A DNA stretch of 15,929 nt from positions 1 through 15,929 of the forward strand of contig NWUY0300087425.1 of the NCBI GenBank assembly GCA_004151065.3, written 5' to 3'. Each line of letters starts with the position of its first letter. The first letter of the stretch is position 1. The position numbers and the translations under genes are program-made. Source of the stretch: Larix sibirica (taxonomy: Eukaryota > Streptophyta > Pinopsida > Pinales > Pinaceae). Of this stretch, positions 8,619 through 15,929 are shown piece by piece. A model generated the notes under the pieces. The model was not told where the DNA came from, did not search any database, and saw only the letters and a program-made list of their open reading frames with translations.

Positions 8619-9336
8619 ATTCAAGCATGATAGGAGTTTTGAGGATGCAATTCATGTAGAATACGAGGGTATAAGCATCTAAAATCATCAAATATTTCAA
8701 ACAAATGGTTTCCGCGTCCGTTAGCCATATTGTGACACACGAAGTAGCCTTTGCCAAATAGAGAATAACAACAAAATGTTCTATAAAGTTTAAACCTCAT
8801 CTTTGCATGATAGTTGGAATCAAATTCACTATTGGTAATTCGGAGTGCCTGACATGCAGCCGGATGGTAACCTCTCCCAATAATTTATGATGTATTGGCA
8901 TCGAAGGCTTAGCTATGGAAGAAGCTTAGCGATGAAATGAGGCTTGGTGATGAAGTTAATGTTTAAATGGGCAAGAATTTACTTAAATGAGTGCAAATAT
9001 ACAGGGTCAATCATATATATGTGGGAAAATAAGCAGGTTATCAGTACATAAACATACCAGATCGATGCAGTGATCTATCGTCTGCGATTGAAATTCCTAA
9101 CCATTTCCACAAATTTTCCTGTCAATTTCTTCCAACATTTGCAAGCAGTGGAAGTCAAACTCTACAGGTTGCAATTCATTATATCTGTATATGAAAAACA
9201 GCAATTGCAGAGATGCTTAAAACATTCAATTTTTCAATAAAATAAACTGTGTTCCAAAGATGAATGAAAAAGACCCAAAAAGCAGAGTATGAGTATGAAG
9301 ATTGAAGACTTTGCCAATGGTGAAATCACTGAACTT
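8619..9336. other. Intergenic DNA, nothing recognised
   Basis: Short open frames on both strands (such as 8548-8757 minus) lack known motifs and overlap the 84-bp duplication. I see nothing else that can be supported. Confidence 0.5.
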
Positions 9337-9672
9337 TCAGGCTGTTAGACAAAGCAGAAGGAAACCACTGATCCAAATGTTGTTCAGGCCTAGATTGTTA
9401 TCATGACCTAAGCAATCCCAACGAGCTAGAGCTACTTCTGATCCAACCCATGGCCCTTCGGTAGTCTTAGTGACTTCAGAATGAGCGTGTAGTGTACCAT
9501 TCCATGCACCATGGGATACATATGGATGTGTCATTTGGAAGTGAACCTTAGGGATACATTTTGATGTGTCATTCACCGGTGAAACCCCATGCAAGTATAG
9601 CGAAGGATTCAAGGAAAGACGTTTATCCTCATCGGGGAACCAAGACGATGTGATAGCTCCAACAGTCACACC
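9337..9672 (-). other. Unidentified exon-like open frame after a good splice acceptor
   Basis: On the minus strand a pyrimidine-rich run ending TTGTTGTTTTAG is followed directly by an uninterrupted frame of about 111 codons. It begins GVTVGAITSSWFPDEDKR and includes CIPKVHFQMTHPYVSHGAWN and EGPWVGSEVALARWD. It is rich in Trp, Pro, His and Gly and evenly composed, unlike the low-complexity chance frames elsewhere, so it looks like real coding sequence. It closes with a Leu-rich end and TGA at 9337-9339. The last 20 residues may be read-through into intron, although no strong donor is visible. I do not recognise the family. Other unidentified minus-strand frames at 10711-11261 could belong to the same gene. 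Confidence 0.45.
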
Positions 9673-9777
9673 TAAAACAACAATAATGGAAGGCACTTAT
9701 GGTATGTTGTGATTTCAACATTTATCCATTCAAATCTGCTCAAGATTGATCTCATGGCATTACTTATGCAATTATAT

Positions 9778-10055
9778 GAGCAATGTAATATATCATGGAT
9801 AATATAAGGCGGAGCAATGTAATATATCATGAATTATCAAAATATCCAAATTATTGAGAGATGTCACATTATAATAAACAAGAGTCATGTTCCTGATAAT
9901 AGATGCTTGATTTCAGGAAGGAGCAATGTAATATATCATGAATTTATCAAAATATGCAAATTATTGAGAGATGTCACATTATAATAAACAAGAGCCACTA
10001 GTGACAATGTTCCTGACAATAGACGCTTGACAATAGACGCTTGATTTCAGGAAAC
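9778..10055. repeat. Tandem repeat, 109-bp unit, two copies plus a fragment, with nested 14-bp duplication
   Basis: A partial copy (GAGCAATGTAATATATCATG, 9778-9797) is followed by copies from 9812 and 9921. Both full copies contain ATTATTGAGAGATGTCACAT and ATAATAAACAAGAG and end TTGATTTCAGGAA. The second copy is longer because it holds a perfect 14-bp duplication (TGACAATAGACGCT, 10014-10027 and 10028-10041) and a small insertion. No coding content is seen. Confidence 0.9.
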
Positions 10056-10200
10056 AGAAATGGCAGAAGGCAGAGCAATCTCTGTGAATATTTTTTCACA
10101 ATGCATTTTTTTTTTCCGTAAACGACACTGTGAAATATCAATAAAGATGGAGTCAACTATTATGCAGATGCAAAGAAAAGGAAAGGCTGATTTTCTAATT

Positions 10201-10250
10201 TAAAGAGTTTGTTGTCTGAATTTTTTAAAGAGTTTGTTGTCTGAATTTAT
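10201..10250. repeat. Tandem duplication, 25-bp unit
   Basis: The units 10201-10225 and 10226-10250 are identical at 24 of 25 bases (TAAAGAGTTTGTTGTCTGAA then TTT and two bases). This looks recent compared with most duplications in the window. Confidence 0.9.
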
Positions 10251-10380
10251 GCATTTTTTCGTATAAAATATGTAGATATAAGTTCAAGATATGAAATTCC
10301 CTGAAAAGCATTAAAGCCTAAAATTACAACATGTTTATGAAACAATTAGTTTTTAAACCATGTTTCTGAAATATGCATTT

Positions 10381-10482
10381 GTAATTTGCAAAATGAAATA
10401 TAATCCAGATATCAATATTACCTTTAACTCTATAATTTGGAAAATAAAATATAATTCAGATGTCAATATTAGCTTTCATAGC
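10381..10482. repeat. Tandem duplication, 51-bp unit
   Basis: The units 10381-10431 and 10432-10482 share TAATTTG, AAATATAAT(C/T)CAGAT(A/G)TCAATATTA and CTTT at matching places, without gaps. No coding content is seen. Confidence 0.85.
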
Positions 10483-10710
10483 ACTAACTTCGAAATGATG
10501 TATGTGTATAGCACACTAGTTAGTTGTTGTTGATAAGCACAAGCATGGTCCTTGTCTTTTTCTTTTAGCATTGTTCTGACATGCTGTGTTGTCTAGCTGT
10601 AGAGCTTTTTAAGCTAATTGTTGTGAGCTTATATCAGAATGATCATAATCCGAATTACTGAACAAGGTTATGAGGCATTTAGGTTATGATTGCTTGAAGT
10701 ATGGCGATAA

Positions 10711-10981
10711 TCAATGCGCCATCTGTCCACTTATATGAGTAACCCAAGCTATTCTTCTCGAAAGTGTCCATGAATAATTTGGCCACCCATATGAGTAACC
10801 AAAGTCATGCTTCTCTAAAGTGTACCCTGCACACTTGTGCCCATAATAAATTTCCCAAGGATCGTTCAGGCATGCCTCTTGAGCAATTAATGCTCCTTTC
10901 AGTTGAACTTGATACTCCCGTGAACGAGTTTCATATGTAACCGCATCATGAAATCTCATTTCCTTCCAAAATTCCTATAGT
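10711..10981 (-). other. Unidentified exon-like open frame with a duplicated 3' part
   Basis: The minus-strand frame from just after a TAG at 10979-10981 reads EFWKEMRFHDAVTYETRSRE, later GALIAQEACLNDPWEIYYGH, then GYTLEKHDFGYSYGW, to a stop at 10711-10713. The TAG could be the AG of a splice acceptor (CTATAG then GAATTT). Composition is protein-like, with many aromatic residues. At the 3' end the DNA is duplicated with a 56-bp period: in a shifted frame the second copy reads TFEKNSLGYSYKW, clearly related to TLEKHDFGYSYGW. The 56-bp step is not a multiple of three, so the frame read after the first copy is unlikely to be original. I do not recognise the family; this is probably a broken exon. 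Confidence 0.4.
10727..10828. repeat. Tandem duplication, 56-bp unit, frame-breaking
   Basis: The units 10727-10782 and 10783-10828 both start CCAC, then ATATGAGTAACC, then CTTCTC(G/T)AAAGTGT. The period of 56 shifts the minus-strand reading frame between copies. Confidence 0.8.
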
Positions 10982-11018
10982 TTGACACCATTCAAACCAG
11001 TCAGCAGATATGAATGAT

Positions 11019-11261
11019 CTATTGCATGGTACCTTGGATGCCAAAAATTTCAGATAAAGTTCCTTTGGTCATAATTAGTTGGCACTTTATTGACAATGGG
11101 CTATCATTCTCAATTTGCTCATTTAAAAATATTGTAGTTTCTTTGCCATTCACACGACAAGGATATTGAAAATTTCTCAACAATTGGTAGAGAGTACTTC
11201 CTTGAAGCAAGCTTATGCTTGGATGTAAAATGTAGTTTCCCAAGAGGAGATTTCGCAGCAT
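11019..11261 (-). other. Unidentified open frame, possible exon of the same minus-strand gene
   Basis: An 80-codon minus frame starts MLRNLLLGNYILHPSISLLQ and later reads YPCRVNGKETTIFLNEQIEN, ending FGIQGTMQ before a stop. It lies about 40 bases upstream of the frame at 10711-10981 but in another phase. That gap is too short for a normal plant intron, so a frameshift is more likely if they belong together. Another minus frame overlaps it (11119-11313). No family is recognised. Confidence 0.3.
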
Positions 11262-11304
11262 TGTAGCCGCGAATTAGGTTGAGAAATCTATATGAAAAGG
11301 AAAG

Positions 11305-11324
11305 ACCTTTCAAAACCTTACTTG
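11305..11324. repeat. Candidate target-site duplication, 3' copy, of the LINE at 11353-13189
   Basis: ACCTTTCAAAACCTTACTTG matches 13190-13209 at 17 of 20 bases, all three differences being transitions. It lies about 28 bases outside the A run at 11353-11358. That spacing is a weakness: a clean LINE insertion would have the duplication right after the tail. Confidence 0.4.
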
Positions 11325-11653
11325 AGAACGGTTTTTATTCCGAACTAACCTCTTTTTTGGTAGGTAAGCATAAAATTATATTAACATAAAAAGAGAGTAC
11401 ATATCAAGGATTCAATAGAACTGTCCTTGGGCCCTGGGAAAACAGACTGAAAATGCCCATATCACTATAGAAACAGATTTGTCTTCTCTTATCTTTCATA
11501 TTACAATGCCCGAAAAGGCTGCTACAGAACACTAAAGACTAACAGAAACTCCAAAACACTAGAAGACTGACTGATACTAAGCCTACACTGTATGAACATT
11601 ACAAAGCGCGAAGACGGAAATCTAAACCAGAAATAACTCGAGAGAGGTGAGGC

Positions 11654-12211
11654 TCAACCTCCACCAGGCAGAGCAGAGGACCTCGGATAGAAGCTCGGTT
11701 GGGCCAACAGACAAACTCCGGCCGACGACATAGGAGGCTCCAGAAAGCGAATCCCCAGTTGCTTCGCGATGGCATCGATCTTCAAGTGCGTAACCCGAGA
11801 ATCTGAATGGTGGTCCTTCCAATTCTGCACAGGGATGTCGGCCCCTTCCCCTTTCAACTGTCTCTCCCACAACACTTGGCCCAACATGTTCTCCATGACC
11901 CATTAGAGGGCCACCGTGCATTCATAAATCCCCATCCCGACTGAAGTATTACCAGGCTCAATAACCCAATCCTCTAGCGTCTTTGTCTCCTGCTGCAGCT
12001 GCTCATCATCAAGATCCGCCCACAATCCCACTTCCAAAACTTCCAGCTTCCGTTGGACATCGAAAGGGAGACCCAGTTTGAAATACCGGGCCTCCCGGGC
12101 AGCCCATTTTTGTGCCCTTGTGATCCTGTGACCACCCTTCAACACTTTCCCTTTGGATGCCCTTCCTTTCCTGGTCTCACTTCCCCCCATTGCTTCAACC
12201 CCAGATTGCAT
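11654..12211 (-). pseudogene. Unknown GC-rich open frame downstream of the RNase H, one internal stop
   Basis: One minus-strand frame is open from a Met at 12209-12211 to a stop at 11654-11656, broken only by TAA at 11903-11905. That gives about 184 codons. It starts with a basic segment (GSETRKGRASKGKVLKGGHR), then KWAAREARYFKLGLPFDVQ and VGLWADLDDEQLQQETKTLE, and after the stop LGQVLWERQLKGEG and LKIDAIAKQLGIRFLEPP. One stop in about 185 codons of non-repetitive, GC-rich sequence suggests former coding constraint. I do not recognise the product. It may be an extra 3' frame of this LINE family or captured host sequence. A second minus frame (11622-11921) overlaps it and is probably a shadow. 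Confidence 0.5.
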
Positions 12212-12533
12212 TTTCGACCAGAAAATAAACCAACCACCCGGACTTCAGAGACCAAATAGCCTCATGCATGCAACTGAGAAAGCCATGGCGATGAAGAAGT
12301 TGGCCAACTTTCTTGGCATCATATAAGGTCTTCCCATGAATGGCCATAATGAAATCCATCTCCTTGATGATGTCAAACCTCTGTACTGAGATCCTTATCA
12401 TATCTATCCCGCATAAAACAATAATTCTCCACCTCTTTTGGTAATGAATTCGCACACAGAAGGCCTTCCTCCAAGCCGCACGAAGATAATGGCATTCAAT
12501 ATCCAAGTTTCCTTTATTAATACCTCCTGCCAA
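12195..12533 (-). pseudogene. Unknown open frame between the RNase H and the 3' frame
   Basis: A 112-codon minus frame reads, in part, ISVQRFDIIKEMDFIMAIHG, then LHRHGFLSCMHEAIWSLKSG. It overlaps the next frame (12211-11654) by 17 bases in a different phase. It may be the upstream part of the same protein with a frameshift near 12200. Alternatively, the frame of 12211, which runs on upstream only to GWFIFWSK after a stop, is the original one. No known domain is seen. It lies inside the LINE remnant, so it was probably carried by it. Confidence 0.35.
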
Positions 12534-12601
12534 TCTCAGATGTCGGCCTTTTCAAGCAATGACCATCCTACACACTTCCGTATGCCCACGTCAAGAGACC
12601 A

Positions 12602-13198
12602 CTAAAGATCTTGAGAAATGGCCGCCCCACGACGGGACACATCCAAGGCATGTTGAGTTTCACACTGGGCTAGATATGTCTCATAAGTCAGATCGTTAAA
12701 TGATCCTTCCATTATGGTGATATGGTCCTGGGTCCCCTTGTTAGCCAGAAGATCCACCACACTATTCCCCTTCCACTTGATGAGGTTGAAAGAACAGGCC
12801 CTTGTGTCTAGCAAGATGACGACCAATCGCTCCAGCCAATGTTCTATCCTCTAGTGCGAAGAAATTTTGGAGCTATGATTCCCGTTTTGAATGCTAGATG
12901 CCATCTCTAAAACAATTTTTGAATCCCCCTCAACGATTTGAATGCTAGATGCCATCTCTAAAACAATTTTTGAATCCCCCTCAACAATTAGGGGAAACCA
13001 ATTCTTCCGTTGAGCCATAAGCAGACCATGAATTAACTTCTCCAATTCAACAACATTATTGGTTTCTTGGCCAATAAACCCCATGAAAATGCTGAGGATT
13101 TCCCCGTCGTGATTCCTAAAGAGGCCACCGAAGCTAGCTGGGTCAGGGTTGCCTTTGGGCCAGGGCAGATCATTGACCTTACTGGAGTCACTTTTCAA
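12602..13198 (-). pseudogene. RNase H domain of the second LINE, with internal stop and 51-bp duplication
   Basis: The minus frame reads KGNPDPASFGGLFRNHDGEI, then TNNVVELEKLIHGLLMAQRK, then LIVEGDSKIVLEMASSIQ. After TAG at 12851-12853 it continues in the same frame with RIEHWLERL, IKWKGNSVVDLLANKGTQ and a stop at 12602. This is a plant RVT_3 RNase H, which degrades the RNA strand of the cDNA hybrid. The second acidic residue (Glu in VVELEKL), the third (Asp in VEGDSK) and the last (Asp in VVDLLANKG) are present. The first (Asp of the usual 'NFDGAxKGNP') is lost: NDLPWPKGNP stands there. The GDS segment occurs twice through an in-frame 51-bp duplication. The missing Asp and the stop make it inactive. 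The Met at 13196-13198 probably lies in flanking DNA. Confidence 0.85.
12887..12988. repeat. In-frame 51-bp tandem duplication within the RNase H
   Basis: The units 12887-12937 and 12938-12988 are identical at 50 of 51 bases. On the minus strand each codes for IVEGDSKIVLEMASSIQ, the segment holding the third catalytic Asp. The high identity suggests it arose after the element died, more recently than most other duplications here. Confidence 0.95.
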
Positions 13199-13209
13199 GA
13201 CCTTACCTG
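13190..13209. repeat. Candidate target-site duplication, 5' copy, of the LINE at 11353-13189
   Basis: ACTTTTCAAGACCTTACCTG matches 11305-11324 at 17 of 20 bases. It begins just outside the first RNase H-like residues, where the 5' end of a truncated insertion should be. On the minus strand it also contains CAGGTAAGG, a strong splice-donor consensus, so it could instead be a chance match at an exon edge. Confidence 0.4.
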
Positions 13210-13862
13210 CGCTTCGAACGATATGCTTTTAATAATATCGATTAATGATCTAGGATGCCTGTCATTGAATTTATAATTCAATGAAAATTTATGGCTCTAA
13301 GGAGCTTATGCATTGCATGGCTATCATTAACTAATAAGGATGTTGTTAAAATTATATTTTCTTACCTAGTTTTTAGCCTCACTAATGTGTCTCTTTGTTG
13401 TATATTTATAGTTTGTTTTTAAGAAAAACAATCTACATTTAGTTTACTTATGTACCTACTATTTGATTGAAAGGTGAGAAAAGTTGTTTCCACGGAGAGC
13501 CAAAGACCTATATATCATTTCACAATAATTGCGGGTAAAGATGAGATGAAATTGTGTCTTTTGTTGAGTGTAGTTAACCTCCAAAATTGGAGCAGTCATG
13601 GTTATGGCCCATGACCGTGGCACGGGAAAATCAACTACAATGAGGTCTCTTGTGGACTTGTTACTTGAAATATAGGTGGTTGTTGGTCATCCCTCCAATT
13701 CTAGCCTAAATGATCCATAATCTATGGGCGATGATGTTTGAAAGATATTTGAAACAAGAGCAACTACATGTTACCATGACAAAAATCAATATGGTGGACT
13801 TGTGGCAATGTCCTTGACAATGGTTATTGGTTATTGGACAATTCTTTAATGAATTGAATACA
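13210..13862. other. Intergenic DNA, nothing recognised
   Basis: No gene or element is visible. The plus frame reaching 13276 is a shadow of the RNase H region. The minus frame at 13706-13912 overlaps the repeat that follows and has no motif. Confidence 0.5.
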
Positions 13863-14041
13863 TGGTTATTGGTTGTAAAATCTAGGTCATTCACAACAGA
13901 GCCACTCACCATATTGGAAAAAGCAGAGTACTTTTACAGCTTTGAATACAATGCTTTTATAATGGGGATGCAAGCTTATGGTCGTAAAATCCAAACCATT
14001 TAAAGCTAGGGCACTCATTGCACTGGAAGAACCACATGTAC
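13863..14041. repeat. Tandem duplication, about 109-bp unit, diverged
   Basis: The landmark G(T/C)CGTAAAATC-type block lies at 13872 (GTTGTAAAATC) and 13981 (GTCGTAAAATC). Each is followed by a CATT and then GCACTCA(C/T) or CCACTCAC and TGGAA(A/G)AA. The copies are well diverged and the ends are approximate. Confidence 0.6.
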
Positions 14042-14576
14042 CTAGTCTTCGTATCAATGTATAAATAAATTCACTCCCAATTTAAAAACAAGTTATGCAT
14101 TCCCACTAGATTAGACCACATTGCACCACTTGCTGCCTATGATAAGTTCAAACTAAGGCAAGGAAGATATGCATTAAAGCATAGACCCAGTATAGCTTCA
14201 ACATCATGACAAATCCTCATAATCATTGACTGAAGTACCTTGACCTTCACTACCATGCTATCCATAAGAGGATGCCAACCTCTCTACTAGGTTCCAAGGA
14301 TGATATATCCAAGATTGAGATCCATCCCAGTTTCCTCATAAATCTATTGGTAGAAGACCATAAATGGGTTTTTTTTCTACAAATCTTATAGATTTTCTTC
14401 TTTCAAATCCTTTGTGGCATGGGAAACTTCAAGATCCAATGGATATGTTTCCTAAGTGCCCTTTGGCATGCTCGGCAGAACTTGGTCACATGTCATTGGC
14501 ACCCATTTCTACAGTGTTAAAGGGGCCTCGCTCATTATCAAAGATATAGTGGCTTTGTCAGTGAAAAATTTCTCGA
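14042..14576. other. Intergenic DNA, nothing recognised
   Basis: A short plus frame (14364-14549) begins MGFFSTNLIDFLLSN and has no recognisable motif. I see nothing else that can be supported. Confidence 0.5.
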
Positions 14577-15090
14577 TGCTAGGAGAAAATCATGACTAGT
14601 AGACATGCCTTTTTCATGTTTCAACTAGGCATAATTCTAATTCACTGCTCCAACTTTGGTACACCCTAAAAAAACTCATAAAGCATAGCCCAAGTGCAAA
14701 CTATAGACCATGAAACTAACTAGAAAATCACGACTAGCATACATGCCCTAGGCATTTGTATAAAAATGTTCTCTTCAAAAAGACTCTACCATGGTAGGGA
14801 TTTTAATTAGCATTGATAGGGATTTTCATTGCTCTAACCTTGGCATGCCCTCAAAAACTCACAGAGCACGTCCCAAGTGCAAACTTCAGATCAAAAAATC
14901 GACTTGAAAATCACGACAAGCACACAATACTCTACATTTATATAAAAATGTTCTCTTGAAAAAGCTCCTTGCATGACAGGGATTTAATTAGCATCCTTCA
15001 ATAGGCAGATGTCAAAATTGACTTGGAAAATCCATTCTCAAAATTCGACCACTGAAATTTGGGATCCATGCGCAAAGCCCAAACTTTAAA
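14577..15090. repeat. Tandem array, about 184-bp unit, roughly 2.5 copies
   Basis: The clearest landmarks are GCTC(C/T)AAC(T/C)TTGG at 14647 and 14831 (184 bases apart), and GAAAATCACGAC(T/A)AGCA at 14723 and 14906 (183 apart). Others are TATAAAAATGTTCTCTT and AGGGATTT(T)AATTAGCAT. A partial earlier copy starts near 14584 (GAAAATCATGACTAG), and a decayed later one runs through GACTTGGAAAATC at about 15020 to GCCCAAACTTT. No coding content is seen. Confidence 0.85.
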
Positions 15091-15430
15091 CCCCATGAGA
15101 ACAACAACGCAACTTAATTTTCAATGCAGAGATTACAACAATTCACACATATTGCTAAAAAAAGTTACAGAAGCCTGAGGAAACATAAGTTTAAAATTCA
15201 TGACCAATGAGCTGAAATCTTCATTATATACAACTATATGACAAAATAGCTAGAGAACATTTTAAATCCACATGTTTAAATAAAAACACTTACATTGAAT
15301 AGACAGATATCACTACACATCATTAACCAAGAAACACAACAAAATTTTATTATGCCCACAAGCATATATAAAAAAGCCAGAGATAATTTTTACAGTATCC
15401 AAGCACCTAAACCAAACCCCCCCACCAATT
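15091..15430. other. Intergenic DNA, nothing recognised
   Basis: This is AT-rich spacer between two tandem arrays. The plus frame beginning at 15295 is short and without motifs. Confidence 0.5.
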
Positions 15431-15929
15431 CACCAAAGTGTCATAAGCTCGACACTTTCGAGCATCACATGGTAAATAGCAAAAGCTCTATTGTCAATAT
15501 TAGCAAAAAAATATCTTGACAGTAACTGACATCCAAGAGCCGAGCCTCACAAACTTTACATTCAAGTATATCGATAGTATGACATACAAGTATCCACGAC
15601 TATCGTAAACAACATACGATGACACTGTAAAAAACAAATTTACAACAAATGCAAGTAGCATTGAAGGGATAAACCCTCGCAAGCTCAAAAACTGAAGGTA
15701 TCGCATTCAAGCCTCCACGACCACCAAGCCCATAAGTCAAACCTCAGAAACAATTTACCAAACTGTGACAAGCTCGACACTTTCTTCCACCACAAGGAAA
15801 ATAGCAATGACTCCACCATCAATGCCAAGAAAAAAAACATATTAACAACAACCGACATCCAAAAGTTGAGCCCCGACAACATCCAAACAACACAACCAAA
15901 AGTTGAGCCCCGACAACATCCAAACAACA
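15431..15929. repeat. Tandem array, about 325-bp unit, running to the window edge
   Basis: AAGCTCGACACTTTC occurs at about 15445 and 15770. In both copies it is followed by a CA(C/T)CACA block, AAATAGCAA, a TC(A/T)AT(A/G) block, an A-run and C(C/T)GACATCCAA(G/A)AG then GAGCC. The copies are moderately diverged. Minus-strand open frames here (15500-15706, 15685-15927) are hydrophobic because the plus strand is rich in A and C. They are not supported as genes. Confidence 0.75.
15859..15929. repeat. Perfect 37-bp tandem duplication cut by the window end
   Basis: The unit beginning CCAAAAGTTGAGCCCCGACA at 15859 starts again at 15896 and is identical for the 34 bases visible. It is nested in the 325-bp array. 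More copies may follow outside the window. Confidence 0.9.

Larger units (their letters stand above)
11353..13189 (-). mobile_element. 5'-truncated plant LINE remnant, RNase H plus 3' open frames and A tail
   Basis: Read on the minus strand, the segment begins inside the RNase H domain (about 13189). It runs through the end of that domain (12602) and then through open frames of unknown function (12533-11654). It ends in an AT-rich 3' part with TTAATATAATTTTATGCTTA close to a short A run (11353-11358 on plus). A TAATATAA-like block followed by a poly-A tail is a common ending of plant L1-type LINEs. Loss of the endonuclease and reverse transcriptase fits 5' truncation during reverse transcription. 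The middle (about 11640-12260) looks clearly richer in G and C than its surroundings. Several stops and frame changes show it is dead. Confidence 0.7.

Noticed and set aside
8548-8757. Minus frame with 'MAKATSCVTIWL', reminiscent of the end of a Copia RNase H ('SEATKEAIWL')
   Set aside because: The similarity is a few residues only, the residues after it do not fit, and the frame crosses the 84-bp duplication.
11622-11921. Second minus frame beginning MHGGPLMGHGEHVG
   Set aside because: It overlaps the longer, better-supported frame at 11654-12211. Its Gly, Arg and His excess looks like a GC-rich shadow.
12053-12259. Plus-strand frame with Pro/Cys-rich translation
   Set aside because: It is antisense to the LINE-associated frame on the minus strand and has no motif.
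15500-15927. Two hydrophobic minus-strand frames that look like membrane proteins
   Set aside because: They fall in a diverged tandem array rich in A and C on the plus strand, which gives Phe, Leu, Val and Trp codons on the other strand. The copies do not preserve a common frame.
1-15929. Any CRISPR array, operon, phage or bacterial defence system
   Set aside because: No regular spacer-repeat arrays, ribosome binding sites or compact gene strings are present. Content is typical of a plant nuclear genome.
1-15929. tRNA genes
   Set aside because: I looked for the GGTTCGAnnCC box. The few GTTCGA occurrences (near 4524, and near 13213 on the minus strand) lack the rest of the consensus and a clover-leaf context.

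Overview
This window looks like a non-coding, retroelement-rich stretch of a large plant nuclear genome, most likely a gymnosperm (conifer). The reasons are the AT-rich sequence without dense genes, two decayed non-LTR retrotransposon tails with plant-type RNase H domains, and a broken TIR-NBS-LRR gene. The LRR wording of that gene (GNLTNLQHMDL, LQMLPNSF) and its linker (VAKYPTGLDE) are typical of conifer TNL proteins. I see no intact protein-coding gene, no tRNA or rRNA, no CRISPR and no prokaryotic feature. The organism call rests on remembered family style, not on a search.

Layout. 1-1559: AT-rich, nothing recognisable. 1560-2094 (-): 3' end of a LINE, with an RNase H C-terminus and an A-rich tail. 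2095-3976: AT-rich, with two short tandem duplications. 3977-4183 (+): a short open frame that may be the tail of another reverse-transcriptase polyprotein. 4200-4975: presumed upstream region of the TNL, with several ACGT elements, one of them a perfect palindrome. 4976-6562 (+): TNL pseudogene, with TIR, NB-ARC, LRR and C-terminal pieces in the right order but in several frames and with large deletions. 6563-8618: degraded flank with several tandem duplications. 7700-11261 (-): scattered unidentified exon-like open frames. The best is 9337-9672, which follows a good splice-acceptor sequence. 11353-13189 (-): a second, 5'-truncated LINE remnant with RNase H, then extra open frames of unknown function, then a short A tail. 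It is flanked by a candidate 20-bp target-site duplication (17/20). 13210-15929: no genes; three families of diverged tandem repeats.

No genes here can be said to work together. The main themes are decay of a resistance-gene copy, two LINE insertions on the same strand, and a strikingly frequent pattern of local tandem duplication with units of 14 to about 325 bp throughout the window. All identifications were made by eye from translated motifs; no database search was run.
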